A stretch of DNA of 64,000 nt, from positions 12,773,001 to 12,837,000 of the forward strand of contig CANUEZ040000116.1 of the NCBI GenBank assembly GCA_948099385.1, given 5' to 3'. Made by a program: the position numbers and the translations under genes. The first letter of the stretch is position 1. Each line of letters begins with the position of its first letter. Below, piece by piece: positions 1-10,225 of this stretch. The notes beneath the pieces are model-generated. The model was given only the letters and a program-made list of their open reading frames with translations. It was not told where the DNA came from and made no database searches. The DNA is from Fasciola hepatica (lineage: Eukaryota; Platyhelminthes; Trematoda; Plagiorchiida; Fasciolidae).

Positions 1-52
1 ATTCTCCATTATTTCATCCATGACGAAGTTGAACAGGAATGGAGACATGGGA
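1..52 (-). mobile_element. LINE-A fragment (RT region)
   Basis: These bases match the reverse complement of about 10,660-10,712 in LINE-A copy 1 and also 19,303-19,350 in copy 2. In that family they encode the stretch after the RT 'SPFLFNFVMDE' motif. The fragment is cut by the window start and then gives way to a different LINE. Confidence 0.75.
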
Positions 53-87
53 AGTGTGCCGGAGAATTTTTTATTTTCCAATGTTTG

Positions 88-269
88 TATGCTAACATTC
101 GGAGCCGTGTTGGTGCTTATGGGGATCTTTCCCCCGAGTTCACCACGGAAATTAGCGTTCGTTAGGGTTGCCCTCTTTCACCCTTCCTCTTGAAATTAAT
201 GATTGAACTGATTATTGAGATAACCTTATCCTCGTGTGAGAATAGCGGTGTTGATCTTTGCTCATGCAA
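88..269 (+). mobile_element. RTE-like LINE-E, left part (RT)
   Basis: The translation contains the retrotransposon RT block 'FTTEISVR*GCPLSPF', with one stop, followed by 'LMIELIIE'. It stops abruptly at 269, where the Gypsy-1 LTR begins. It resumes at 4,245 in the same strand and order with the YADD box. This shows one LINE split by a later insertion. Confidence 0.7.
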
Positions 270-458
270 TGTTGTGGTACGCGATTGAGCCGGAGCGTCC
301 GAGAGAAAATGAGAAGGTAGGAGGTCTAGATACTAGGATTTATTCGACAAATACATGAGGCTTGAGAGCTGAAATTTATAGAGAACATGTGGTGAATTTA
401 TGGAACAAAAAAGACGTATCAAATGCACAACTGACCAGACAAGGAGTAACATACCACA
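270..458 (-). repeat. Gypsy-1 LTR (3' copy)
   Basis: About 189 bp. It shares an ordered series of blocks with 4,073-4,244, for example the stretch around 'gtggtgaatttatgg' and the one around 'gagccggagcgtccga'. On the minus strand it starts TGTGGTA and ends ACA, as LTRs do. The two copies differ at many positions, so the insertion is old. Confidence 0.65.
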
Positions 459-719
459 TTCTTCCCTGCTAGTTTTTCATTGGTGCAGTAAAGGTTACGA
501 TGCATATAACTGATTTATTCAAGCTTCCTTATTACAAAGATTGCAAGGACGAATTGGCTGTTGCTGTTCGTATAAAGATAATGAATTCGTACGAGTGTCT
601 AGGGGAAATGAAAATACCTGAGTAATGAAAGGTAGGTATGATTCGTTTCGTGGATTTGTCTGTGTGATTACATTCGGCGTATCGTTGGTAGGGCTTCTAC
701 GTGAAATGGAAGGTGACGT

Positions 720-1015
720 TTGTGGAGTGGGTGCTGGAGCTAGTTGATGAATGAGAACTGTTTCTTCACGGCCATCAGCGAGACAAACGCGAGTTCACGT
801 GGGATTACAATGGATTAACTCCAGTTCATAAACCAGTGGGTCATATTTGGATGTTCTGACATTTCTGCGCATGAATGCCGGTCCGGCAGTGGATAGCCAG
901 TTTGATAATGGCACGCCGGACGTCGATTTACAGAAGTACGAGAAGAAAAGCTCATGCGGTGTAGCATTGGCGGCCGCGCACAAGAAGGATCGAATACAAT
1001 GAAGAGCATCGAGGA
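720..1015 (-). pseudogene. Gypsy-1 pol C-terminal tail relic
   Basis: Downstream of the integrase core the minus strand encodes 'RRNVRTSKYDPLVYELELI' followed after a stop by a stretch containing 'ADGREETVLIHQLAP'. This is the integrase C-terminal (SH3-like) tail of this gypsy family. Gypsy-2 has an equivalent at about 17,765-17,880 with 'YAHIVHADDKEET'. Frameshifts separate it from the core. Confidence 0.55.
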
Positions 1016-1109
1016 CTCTTTCCTACTGAGAAATTTCTAGATTTTTGGGTTTGAGGGCTGTGATTGTTTTCCATAGAGTACCCTTCTGTCTCTCCACTTG
1101 TCCATTGTC

Positions 1110-1598
1110 TTAAGGATTATAAGGCGTGGTTCTAATGGTCGCTATGCCTTTGTTGTGAAGGAAATTGCTTAATTTCTCCGACATGAACGAAGACCCGCGA
1201 TTGGTGTAAATGTAGGATAACATACCGAACAGTGAACGTAGTTGGCAGAGACAGTTAATAACCACAGATGTGGATGTGTTCGGACAAGCAAATGCGAAAG
1301 GAAAGCGGGAATACTCATCGTTGATTGTGAGGAGATACTTGTTGTGTGAAACTGAGAAAAGTGGGCCTTTGAAACCCATGCTGAGTCTTTCAAAAGGCTT
1401 TGTGGCACTGATTACTCGTCCTAGTGACTGTTTGAAGAATTGGGATTTTAATTCATGCATATTCGGTGGTTGTTGCTTTGATTTCATATGTGGAGAATGA
1501 CAAGTTTCTTGAGCGAACGAAGTGGAGCATTCTGGTGACGCCGGGATGGCATATTGTACAATGGATTTCGTGCAGGTTAGAGGCCGCCAGTGACGCAA
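1110..1598 (-). pseudogene. Gypsy-1 integrase relic
   Basis: The minus-strand frame carries the recognisable integrase core: 'FERLSMGFKGPL', 'YLLTINDEYSRFPFA' and 'NFLHNKGIATIRTTPYNP'. The same landmarks occur in Gypsy-2 at 17,220-17,520. The first catalytic Asp of the DDE triad, in 'S-x-D-F-K-G-P', is Gly here. The second, in 'HSDRG', is Asn ('YTNRG'). The protein would therefore be catalytically dead. The frame then meets a stop instead of the 'QSNGQ' continuation. Confidence 0.8.
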
Positions 1599-1995
1599 TG
1601 CAATTTAGACTGGACAAGGCGTCCGCTGTCACGTTCTGTTCTCCTCGACAATACTGTATGTCGAAACTGAAGCTTGAAAGTTCGATTCCCCAACGTTGAA
1701 TTTCGTCGTTTTTAATCTCTCTTTGGTGTGATATATCAAACATGAATGCAACAGGTTTTTGATCTGTAAGGAGCTTAAATCGAGTTCCCATTAAATAGTG
1801 TCTCCATTTCCTAATAACTTCCACGATGGCACAGGTTTCCTTTTCCACCGCAGGGTGATGTCGTTCATGGTCTGTTAGGGTCCTGGAGAAGAACCCAACC
1901 GGTTGTCCATTCTGGGTTAGAGTGGTGGCAATAGCAACATCTGAGGCGTCCGTTTCCACGACGAAAGAAGGAGTGTTATCGACTGTAACGATCAT
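1453..1995 (-). pseudogene. Gypsy-1 RNase H / integrase N-terminal part
   Basis: The frame of about 180 codons starts with 'FVVETDASDVAIATTLTQNG' and continues with 'FFSRTLTDHERHHPAVEKE'. It then shows 'IVEVIRKWRHYLMG' and 'FKLLTDQKPVAFMFD'. These are the RNase H landmarks of Ty3/gypsy pol. After 'NVTADALS' it runs into the H-H-C-C-like integrase entry ('LHEIHCTICHPGVTRMLHF'). It lies directly downstream of the RT frame and a frameshift near 2,000 separates the two. Confidence 0.85.
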
Positions 1996-2023
1996 GGAAT
2001 CCTCGACTTTTCTCTTTAGACCC

Positions 2024-3367
2024 TCAAAAAATGCAAACTTCGGCCGGCAGAGGAAAACTATTGTTATTGATCATAGGATATATCTTGTCGGAAAAGTGAG
2101 ATATCCATTTTGAATCGTACGAAAACAGTCCTACCACGCGTCGCTGAGACTTTAAGTTTCTTGTGGGCGGTGTCAGGCTTCGCAGGGGTTGAAGACGGTC
2201 GAAATGCGGTCTGATAGATCCCCTGGAAATTACATATCCCAAGAGACGTTTTTGGCTGACACCGATCATGCTGTTGTTTTCATTGGAGGTAAGGTTGTAC
2301 CTTTTGGCAACCCGAAACAGTTTATTTAGATTGTCTTCGTGTTCTTCTTTGGTATTCCCACAGACAGTGGAGTTGTCGACATATGCGGAAGTTGCCTTTA
2401 GTTTTTCGGTTTGAATTATTTCATCGACTACTCGTTGGAAGCATGCTACTGCGTTAGTCACTCCGAACGGAATGCGACAGAATTGGTAAAGACCTCCACA
2501 TGCTTCGACCGCTGTATAGACCTTTCCCTCGTCTCTGATCGCGATCTGGTGATAAGGGCTTTTCAAACCCAGTGTGCTGAACAAGAAGTACTTCGCGATC
2601 TTCTCAATCATGCTGTCGATCCTCGGCATGGTATATCGATTGATAGTTTGGCTGTAGTCAGTGACCATCCGTCTTTTGCGCTGTTCATTCATAGTAATCA
2701 GGACCTGAGTCCGCCAAGGGGAATTGGAAGGCTGGATGATCTTGCCTCTGAGATGCTTTTGAACTTCCGCTGAAATAAACGATTCGTCTGAGGTAGGATG
2801 ACGTCGAGATTTAGTAGCAATCGGTCTGAAGTTAACAGTGGAGTCAGTGAATAAGGGAGGAGCGCGTATGTGAGCAGCAGTCAAGCCACAGACTACTAGT
2901 ATAGATTTGTCTCCTCGAAAAGGAATTCGAACAGCCTGGTGAAGTCGGAGGAAGTCGTGGCCCAAGAGAACGTCTGAGCAGAGAGGAGAAAGAACGGGTA
3001 GTTCGATTTGAGGATACTGCTGGTCCTTGTACTTCAGATTGACAGAAAAGTGACTGAGAATGTGACTAATTAGATTAGTGTTGACCATTCCTATTTGGTT
3101 ACAAGAATGTCCCATTTTCCATTTGTACTTCTCGATAACCGAAGCCGCGATGTAACTCTCTGAGCTTCCGGTATCGATGCGAGCTTTCAATGAGACATCG
3201 TTGACGACTACCTCAGTGGTGACATCAACTAGACATTGTGTTGCTGCCGCTACGGTGACAGAGGATAGATGAGTCTCAGTGGCCGCAGAACACGCCTTTG
3301 AGAAGGTTTTGGAGTGACAGACGTTTCGAAAAATTACCTTTCTATCCACAGTTTTTGCACACTGCAT
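2024..3367 (-). pseudogene. Gypsy-1 protease - reverse transcriptase
   Basis: 447 codons on the minus strand. The aspartic protease active site 'ARIDTGSSESYIAASV' lies near the N-terminus (around residues 60-75). The reverse transcriptase follows: 'GKIIQPSNSPWRTQVL', then 'CGGLYQFCRIPFGVTNAVACF'. The catalytic box reads 'SAYVDNSTVCG', so the second Asp of Y-x-D-D is Asn. Gypsy-2 has a related change at the same place. The frame ends in the connection region 'SYDSKWISHFSDKI'. It encodes polyprotein enzymes for copying the element's RNA. The frame is long, but the flanking gag and integrase are frameshifted. Confidence 0.88.
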
Positions 3368-3890
3368 CCCGTGCTGGACACCTGAATCGAGGATGACAGT
3401 CTAGCCCACAAAAGTAGCACTTGAAATTTGAGGCTGAAGCTGTATATTGTCCTCGTTTTTCGGGAGAGTTTCGAGTTGAACTTGTTTGCTCAGAGTCTTT
3501 TACACAGGCGTTTAATGATAAATTTGTTTGATACAACTGAGAATTTTTGAACGCCATATCTAGCGAACGATCCTGATCAAAAGCGGCCTGCACGGTAAGG
3601 GAATCGTTCTGCAACAGTCGTTGATGGATACTGGGTGATTGTAAGCCAGCTATAAAGGCATCTCGGATAGTGTAATCCATGTGCGTTTCGTCAGTAACAG
3701 CCTTGAAGTTGCAGTCGCTGGCCAAAGACTTCAGCTTCTGCATATGCTCATCCAGGCTTTGACTTGTTTCTTGTTTGCAAGTAGCAAGGACGTGACGAGA
3801 ATAGATTTCATTCTTCCGTTTCACGTATGTGGCTTTGAGGGTCTCGGTGGCGGAGTAAAAAATATTGCAATCAACTATGTAGTCATAAAC
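3342..3890 (-). pseudogene. Gypsy-1 gag with zinc knuckle
   Basis: The minus-strand frame has the gag capsid-like stretch 'HVLATCKQETSQSLDEHMQKL' at its start. It ends with a zinc knuckle of the C-x2-C-x4-H-x4-C type ('CYFCGLDCHPRFRC') and the beginning of a second ('CKNCG'). The equivalent in Gypsy-2 has 'YLPATCKQENGQNVDQF'. It overlaps the start of the protease frame in another phase, consistent with frameshifted gag-pol. Confidence 0.8.
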
Positions 3891-4072
3891 CGAAGAAGAT
3901 ATATAGTTGATTAGAATATCCAGTTTGTTGGGCTGTAGATTATCGACGGGTCACAAAGCTAGAGGATGTTTTACACCAGTGAATCTATTGCTTGGAGGTG
4001 GTAAACGAACCAGGGTCAGCGTTGAATCGTTCAGGAAGCACGATACGATCCATTAATTGTATTTATCGAATA

Positions 4073-4244
4073 AGTTGTTATAGTACGCAAGTGAGCCGGA
4101 GCGTCCGAAAGGATGTGAGAAAGCTTCATTCGACAAATACATGCGACATGAAAGCTGAAATTCACAAAGGGCATGTGGTGAATTTATGGGACAGAAAAGG
4201 CATAATAAATGCACAACTGACGAGACAAGGGATAATGTACCACA
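4073..4244 (-). repeat. Gypsy-1 LTR (5' copy)
   Basis: About 172 bp, partner of the repeat at 270-458. It stands upstream of gag on the element's own strand. The outer end is at 4,244, directly before the resumed LINE-E sequence. Confidence 0.65.
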
Positions 4245-5240
4245 GGCAGTAAACTGTCTGATTTGGAATATGCGGACGATATTCTTTTTCTGATTGAAAA
4301 TCCACGTAAGTTGCAAGGTTTTTCGGATAGCCTCAACAACAGTGTAGGGATGTTTGAGGGCATTTTGCACCTTCAAAGTGTAAAATGTTGCTGCAGGACT
4401 GGGTTGGCTCAACACCAAACCTCGTGTTGACAGGGGAAACTAGCTAAAGTGAATAAATCTAGTTACCTAGGCAGTTACATCTCACCAGGTGGACAGATAT
4501 CGGATGAAATGTCATCGCGTATGCAGAGTACGCGTTTGGCTTTTTCCAACGTCCATCATCTGTGGCGCCGGCGTGACATCCGATTGTCTGTTAAGGGTAA
4601 AGTGTACACTGCGGTGGTTAGGTCCGTTCTTTTATACGGTTCCGAAGCATGGCCTTTGAGGGTGGAAGATAGGTGAAGACTGTCGGTGTCCGAACACCGA
4701 TGTCTCCGTAGCATTGCCCGAGTACGGTGGGAACACCGTATAAGCAGTGCTGAGGTTTGGCGTAAGGTGTTGGAGGCCAGAGGTCAGTCTCTAGATCAAG
4801 TACTGAATCTAAGCAGGTTAAGGTGGTTGGGACTTGTGTTTTACATGTCCACCGATAGACTTCCTCAGCGTACGCTGTTCCCTGAGGCAGGTGGTGATTG
4901 GAAGGTAGATCAAGGTGGTCGGCCCATGACATGGTAGAGGAGTATGAAAATCTTGACCAGTGGATTTGACCGAATAGGACGTGTTAGACTTCCGGGTTGG
5001 GGTCCACGTGACCCGCCTACCAAATGGTTGGAGACATTAAGTGATATGGCTAGGTGTCGCGGTCAATGGCGTAGTTGCATTCGGATTCTTCCCTTGTCGT
5101 CTTGATTTCCCATTGGTACTTTGAATTTTTGGACCTTTATCAGTATGCTTCTATTCTTTTCGCCATTTACTGGACGATGTCGGGAGGTGGCAATCGAAAC
5201 CAGAGCACAGAAGTGTGAGATTATTGGTTGAATAAACTGA
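4245..5240 (+). mobile_element. RTE-like LINE-E, right part (RT YADD and C-terminus)
   Basis: The translation starts with the RT box 'LSDLEYADDILFL', intact as YADD. After a frameshift it has the RTE-type C-terminal region: 'SSYLGSYISPGGQISDEM', 'NVHHLWRRRDIRLSVKG', 'VVRSVLLYGSEAWPLRVED' and 'RLRWLGLVFYM'. Stops at about 4,675 and 4,935 break it. A 3' UTR follows with 'ggtggcaatcgaaaccagagc' and 'gaataaactgaaactgaaa' (to 5,242), after which LINE-B starts. Related 3' tails recur at 25.1, 30.1, 47.5 and 57.8 kb. Confidence 0.85.
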
Positions 5241-5242
5241 AA

Positions 5243-6412
5243 CTGAAACCAGGGATCGGTACAGGGGCCTCTTCTACTTCTTGTATCTATAAATGACCTT
5301 GCCGTAGGATTAGGAAAACCCACCTTCACCTTTGCGGTCGATGCGAAGCTGGTTGCGTCCGTATCAGACAACTCCATCCAGCGGGACCTCGATATGATTC
5401 ATCGGTGGGATACACAGTAGGACCTGCCGCTGGATGCGAGTAAGTGTCTGCATTTACTATGCATTAGAGAGCCGATGTCCATGAGGCAGTTAGGGTCACC
5501 GGGACAAGGGGTTGTGACTCCCCAGGTGGATAAGTTTAAGGACCAAGGTGTCGTGGTCATCGGCAACTTCAAACTAAGTAAAGTGTCGTACTGCTGCACG
5601 GAAAGCCTCTAGAGCTCTCCGGCCGCTTAAACGGGCTTAACGACTAGGAAGCCTGAGATTGTCGCACCACTCTACAAAGTGTTCGTCCCCCTCCACCTAG
5701 AGTATTGGGTTCGGGCACAACGGCCGTAAATGCTTAGGGACATTAAGGCCACAGAGCAAGCACAGCGTCGCTTCACAAGGTGAATCGCATATCTAAGAGG
5801 AATCGGTCATAATCAGCGTCTAGAACGGGTGAAGCTGCTCTCCTTGGAGCGTAGGAGACGTAGGGATGACTTAGTTAAAACTTTATAAGGAATAAAAGGC
5901 ATTGTCAACGTAAGTGGTGGTCCCGACTCAATTCTGAGATAATCCCAACTCAGCTATTCCAGCGGATAGTCTAAATTTGCTAAAAGAGAGAGTAAGAACC
6001 TGAATGAGGACCAACTTTTCCACAGTCTGGGTGGTTGATGATTGGAATAAATTGTCCGGCGACGCCACTGATGTTTCGTCGGCGGTGGCTTTCCAAAGGA
6101 AGCTAGACAGGAAACGAGATGTGTTTGGTGAAAGCGGAGAACGCATGGCCACCATATATCTTATACCGTCTTGCCTGCTTTCTTACTTTTCCTTCTCCAT
6201 TTTGTAGCTCTCAGTCTCTTCTCTGTATTAAGCCATCGCCCACCCTACCCCACCCATTTTATGTATTCACTTATAACCTTTCGTCTGATTTCGTGACCTT
6301 TGTAACCCGTGGCCCTATTGATGACTGACTACCAGCTGATATCAGCCAGCAACAAGGACCTTGTTCATTCTTTTGACTGGGGCACAGTGGCCGGAAATTT
6401 TTTGTTTTCCGT
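5243..6412 (+). mobile_element. CR1-like LINE-B, 3' half (RT to 3' UTR)
   Basis: It begins at the RT motif 'GPLLLLVSINDLAVGLG'. Then come 'AVDAKLVASVSDNSIQRDLDM' (AVDAKL where FADDxK is expected), 'PLDASKCLHL' and 'VFVPLHLEYWVRAQ'. Near 6,020-6,100 is the CR1-type ending 'VVDDWNKLSGDATDVSSAVAF'. The catalytic Asp pair is damaged and several stops interrupt it. It is 5'-truncated exactly where LINE-E ends. The 3' UTR runs to a T-rich stretch near 6,400. Confidence 0.8.
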
Positions 6413-6414
6413 TT

Positions 6415-6550
6415 TTTCCAGTTCAGTTCAGATAACCATTAGCCATGCACTGAGCGCGGTGGCTTTGGTAGCTATCTCCTGGTGACAGCCTCAGTCGAAA
6501 ACAATAAGAAAGGATAGAAATACCATTTAATCGAAGAAGGCTTGACCTTT
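6415..6550 (-). mobile_element. RTE-like LINE 3' tail, antisense
   Basis: Read on the minus strand this contains the LINE 3' UTR signature 'gagatagctaccaaagccac' and ends in '...tgaactgaa'. It matches in order the tails at 25,255-25,325 and 58,010-58,085. It is a short, 5'-truncated copy. Confidence 0.7.
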
Positions 6551-6587
6551 TCGTCGTCGCACCACAGGGGGATTCAAGGAGCTCACA

Positions 6588-7349
6588 ATGCATGAATTGG
6601 GAAATTTCTGGTGCGTTGCCGTACTGGTCCTGTGGACCGAGCTGGTTCTTCAGATTGGGGGTCGATTTGAGCTGGAAACTCAGTCGGTAAAATCAGTGAA
6701 GGAACTAAAGGTTTTAATTGAGGACCCTAATCATTCTCCCACTTTGCCGCTGGAAACCCTAGCAGTCAGTACCCGTTCAACATCTCCCATGAACTGCACG
6801 AATAAAAAGGATTCCATACTGCATCGGTCGTCGCGCAGGATAATGAGGACCGCGCTGCTCATTGCATCGAGTGGGGTGGGTAGTGGTAAGTGGGCTACTG
6901 TTCAGAGTTCCCTCTCTTTTATTCAACCTTTATCTTCTGTCCCCAACCACTCCTCTTTGCTTCCTCTGTCCACCCATAATGCTCACATTGACAACAAGTC
7001 CGATGCTCGCAACGATTCACTGTCAAATAGTGTCGGGAATAATCCTCTGTCTGGTAACTCACATTTTCCCAAGCCTCGTCAGCCTCTGAATTTCGGCTCC
7101 TTTAACGTGCGTACACACATGCAGGTCGGTCAGCAAGCGTGCCTAGTCTTCACAATGAACTCTCTGAGGATCGTTGTTTGCAGCGTGAATGGAACGCGTA
7201 TGCAGGATTCGAGCAGTGTGATTCAACTAACTGCTCCTGCTGTCTCGTCGAGGTATTTCCTGCACACCTCAGGAGACGAAGCAGCTAGAGCTGTGGGTCA
7301 ACGTGGTGTAGGAATAGTCTTGACTACAAAGCTGAAGCTGCCTCCTTAG
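6588..7349 (+). pseudogene. LINE-A copy 1 N-terminal region and start of endonuclease
   Basis: A 253-codon open frame. The first ~165 residues are low in recognisable features. The apurinic-like endonuclease begins with 'LNFGSFNVRTHMQVGQQA' and continues to 'AVGQRGVGIVLTTKLKL', where the frame stops. The domain goes on in another frame ('SRLCAVRLHRP', 'LFVISAYAPTDC'). Endonucleases of this type nick target DNA for target-primed reverse transcription. The start codon is only the first Met of the open frame. Confidence 0.75.
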
Positions 7350-7549
7350 ACTGGAACCCTGCTAACAGTCGTTTGTGTGCTGTGAGACTCCATAGGCCAG
7401 TCGGCGTTTGGAAGGATAGTTGTGCTAATCGCAGTTTGTTTGTGATCTCAGCATACGCCCCAACAGACTGCAGGTCTGACACGTAGAAGAATGAGTCCTA
7501 TGATGAACTCAACACCCTCGTTCTCAGCAGTAAAGGTTTCGACATCGTA

Positions 7550-8633
7550 GTGCTAGCTGATGATTTCATTGCACATGGTGGAAAACTCAGTGTGTCAGAA
7601 GCTTGTTTAGGTAAGCGCTGCGCTTTGCCCGCTCAGCACACAGATAACGGTGATGGGCTCCTCCAGTTTTGTGAAGACAACCGGTTATTCCTGTCCAGCA
7701 CCAGTTTCCGACACAGCTCGCGTCGCACAGCGACATGTCGCTCTAACTCTACAGGTACTTTGAGTTAGATTGATCATATCGCAGTAAGCTACCGGTGGCA
7801 CAGTTATGTTCAGAACTGTGGATCTTACTGGTCCACGTACAAAAAGTCGGACCATCCATTAGTTTTCATGCGATTATCTCTCCAGCTCCATGGTCATCGT
7901 CGCAAACCACAAACGCGGTTAGCCGTGCAACGTTTGTGTGATCCAGAAGTACGCACCCGTTATGAACAGAAGTTAGCACACCAGCTAGGATCTATGACAA
8001 ACAGTAATGTAGATGAGCATTGGGTCCATATCAAACAAGTGATGCACGTGGCAACAGGTTTCGCCTGCGGTCCCAGATCCGATGTCCATCAAAAACACTG
8101 GATTTCCCAAGAGTCGCTCAATGTAACGGAGTAAGATAAATCAGCTCTTGAAGGGTGAGGCGATGAATAAGATACGAAGAAAGCTACAAAGCCAAGTTAC
8201 GAAAAGCCTCAAGAAGGATCGCGAAAATTGGTGGGTTAAGGTAGCCGAAGAAATGGAAATAGCAGCTGCTTCAGGTAACAGTCAAAGACTGTTCAAACTT
8301 ATTCGCGAAACCGGTGGGCGCCGAATCCCGGACAGCGAAATGATTTGCGATAGAAATGGAGAGCCCATTCATGGCAAACAGCAAAGGCTCGAACGTTTGG
8401 CCGAATACTTCAAAGAGCAGTTTATCTGGCCGCGCACTAGTGTAGTTACTCCTGTGTCAACAACTGCGATTCCTTGGGTGGTATCACTTAGGCCCCCATC
8501 AGAAGTGGAATTGGAGTCATGTATTCGATTACGAAAGCGTGGGAAAGCGGCCGGTCACAACAAACGTCTTCCGGTTCTTTTCAACATGGGTGGCGGTGCG
8601 TTAGTAAAATCACTTACGACCTGCTACAAATAA
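7550..8633 (+). pseudogene. LINE-A copy 1 endonuclease end and linker
   Basis: Successive broken frames give 'DDFIAHGGKLSVSEA' and, in a second phase, 'IDHIAVSYRWHSYVQNCGSYW' followed by 'KSDHPLVF'. The last carries the S-D-H motif that ends APE-type endonucleases. After it come the linker frames 'QTRLAVQRLCDPEVRTRYEQ' (7,868-8,134) and 'RENWWVKVAEEMEIAAASGN' (8,148-8,620). The frame ends at the 1.56-kb insertion. Confidence 0.8.
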
Positions 8634-9257
8634 TCGTTGTCACCGACAAATGTTACCTTACGGGCCTCCAAATGCCTCAGTATGGTCGGGGGTGGGTGTC
8701 TCAGGCTCCTAGATGACTGCTTGTCCTGAACGCCTCTTGAAATGCTCCCAAGTGACCGTGTGTCTAATACAGCCTTTGCTGAGGAAGTCTTACTCACTGC
8801 CTTTTCGTGGCGTGGTGAGAGGACGAAAGCGAATGCCCGGCGCTTTCCACCGGGTTGGCTGACTGATACTCAGTCTCGGGGAGATGGCTAAACCCCAATT
8901 CCAAAACAACCATTGGTGTCGCACGAGGCGTACAACGGTTTGCTCACCGGCATCTGTGGCGGAGAGGTGCACTGGGCACCCAGGATGTTTGGCCTCATCC
9001 GAAGGGCGTATGAATTGCGTACCCAGTCACCGGATTCCAGTGGGTTGCGGACCCCACGTTTCGTTCCGTTGCCTTGTGGGTTAAGCTTTGGATAGCTAAA
9101 GACTCCGGTTGTAGACCCCTAAGAAAACCACCTGTTTTGGCTTTGGCAACCTGTAAGTATTGCGCCCACAAGCAAATCATGGACTCGGACTGTCCATCCC
9201 TTCCTCCCCGATTGTACCATATTTTGTTTGGCACACAGTCTGAAATCATGCGAGTGT

Positions 9258-9319
<62 letters not shown>

Positions 9320-10184
9320 GTCCTTGCTTTCATGATAAACTCTTGGTTATCGTGCCGTCACTGGATGGTAGCATGTCACCCAGATATTGACGTTGTACGT
9401 CCCATGCCAAATCAAAGGTAGCTGATCTAGGTAATCCCGTATGAGCCTCATCTCATAGTACGATATTGATTCTGCTAGATGTCAGTGCTCTGCCTATAAT
9501 CCTTCAGGGCGCTGTCTAATTTCCTCTTGAATATTTTTTCGTTTTACTCGTCCACCACGTCTGCCGGTAGAGCGTTCCAGAGATTGGTCACTCCTCGATA
9601 TTCGGAAGATGACTGGCAAACCGGTGGAATGCATCCTTCGTAGCATCACCACGTGTCCTCGGGTACGGTCATTACCCAAGCAATACATTGCCCACAGCTA
9701 CTATTGACAAGACAACGTGGGGATAGCCCAAGTTGTTGTGGAGAGACGTTGAGATAACCCACAGTGTGTAGTTCGTAAATTTGCATGATTTACGTTCATT
9801 TTTCTCTAACTGTATTCTCTTCAAACAAAATAGGCAAAGTAGTGGTTTTGAACGACGGAAAAGGGCAATTTGCATTGGTTTATTTAATAGAGTAACAAAA
9901 AGTTTCAGTTAAAAGCCGTAGAGGGGGTACCAGTTTGCCAGATCTTCTCCCCGCAGTATAGGCGTGCCCATTATGGCCCCCATGAGCCTCGGTAGCGCTG
10001 CCCAAACATCGTAGTGATTGCCCACAGATTCCCCGCAGTTTGTCCATACGGGTCCCCACGCTTTTTGAAATCGCTATGGGCTATCTCAACGCTTGACTGT
10101 TTGTAGAGATCTGTGAGCTCATTACAAACCTCATAGTAGGCACTGCTCGTGGGCCGCTTACAAGGCAACCAGAACAAAGGCCCA
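8620..10184 (+). repeat. 1.56-kb duplicated block, copy A (inserted in LINE-A)
   Basis: The block matches 12,657-14,245 nearly base for base. Outside the (TA)n tract I noticed only two substitutions, near 8,698 and 10,114. It interrupts LINE-A. Copies 2 and 3 are continuous here, and about ten LINE-A bases are missing at the junction. Inside are a LINE 5'-UTR-like stretch (around 9,060-9,130) and the (TA)n tract. The right end (from about 10,080) has the coding start of another LINE. No terminal repeats were seen. Confidence 0.9.
9261..9316. repeat. (TA)n microsatellite
   Basis: 56 bp of uninterrupted alternating AT within duplicated block A. The open frames that read YIYIYI through it are artefacts. 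Confidence 0.98.
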
Positions 10185-10225
10185 TTTGAAACGAGGAGTG
10201 TATTCCGTCACTATGGAGTGATTCA

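Larger units (their letters stand above)
270..4244 (-). mobile_element. Ty3/gypsy LTR retrotransposon Gypsy-1 (degraded)
   Basis: This minus-strand element has, in order from high to low coordinates, gag with a zinc knuckle, protease, reverse transcriptase, RNase H and integrase. It is bounded by two similar direct repeats (270-458 and 4,073-4,244) that look like LTRs. Read on the minus strand, both begin TGTGGTA. It lies inside LINE-E, which is cut at 269/4,245. Flanking pentamers TGCAA and GGCAG agree at only three of five positions, so a target-site duplication is not proven. Stops, frameshifts and lost integrase acids show it is dead. It belongs to the same family as Gypsy-2. Confidence 0.85.

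Noticed and set aside
8995..9421. Open frames on both strands containing long YIYIYI runs (also 13,032-13,482, 40,389-40,803, 42,415-42,630)
   Set aside because: They are read-through of (TA)n microsatellites and have no protein meaning.
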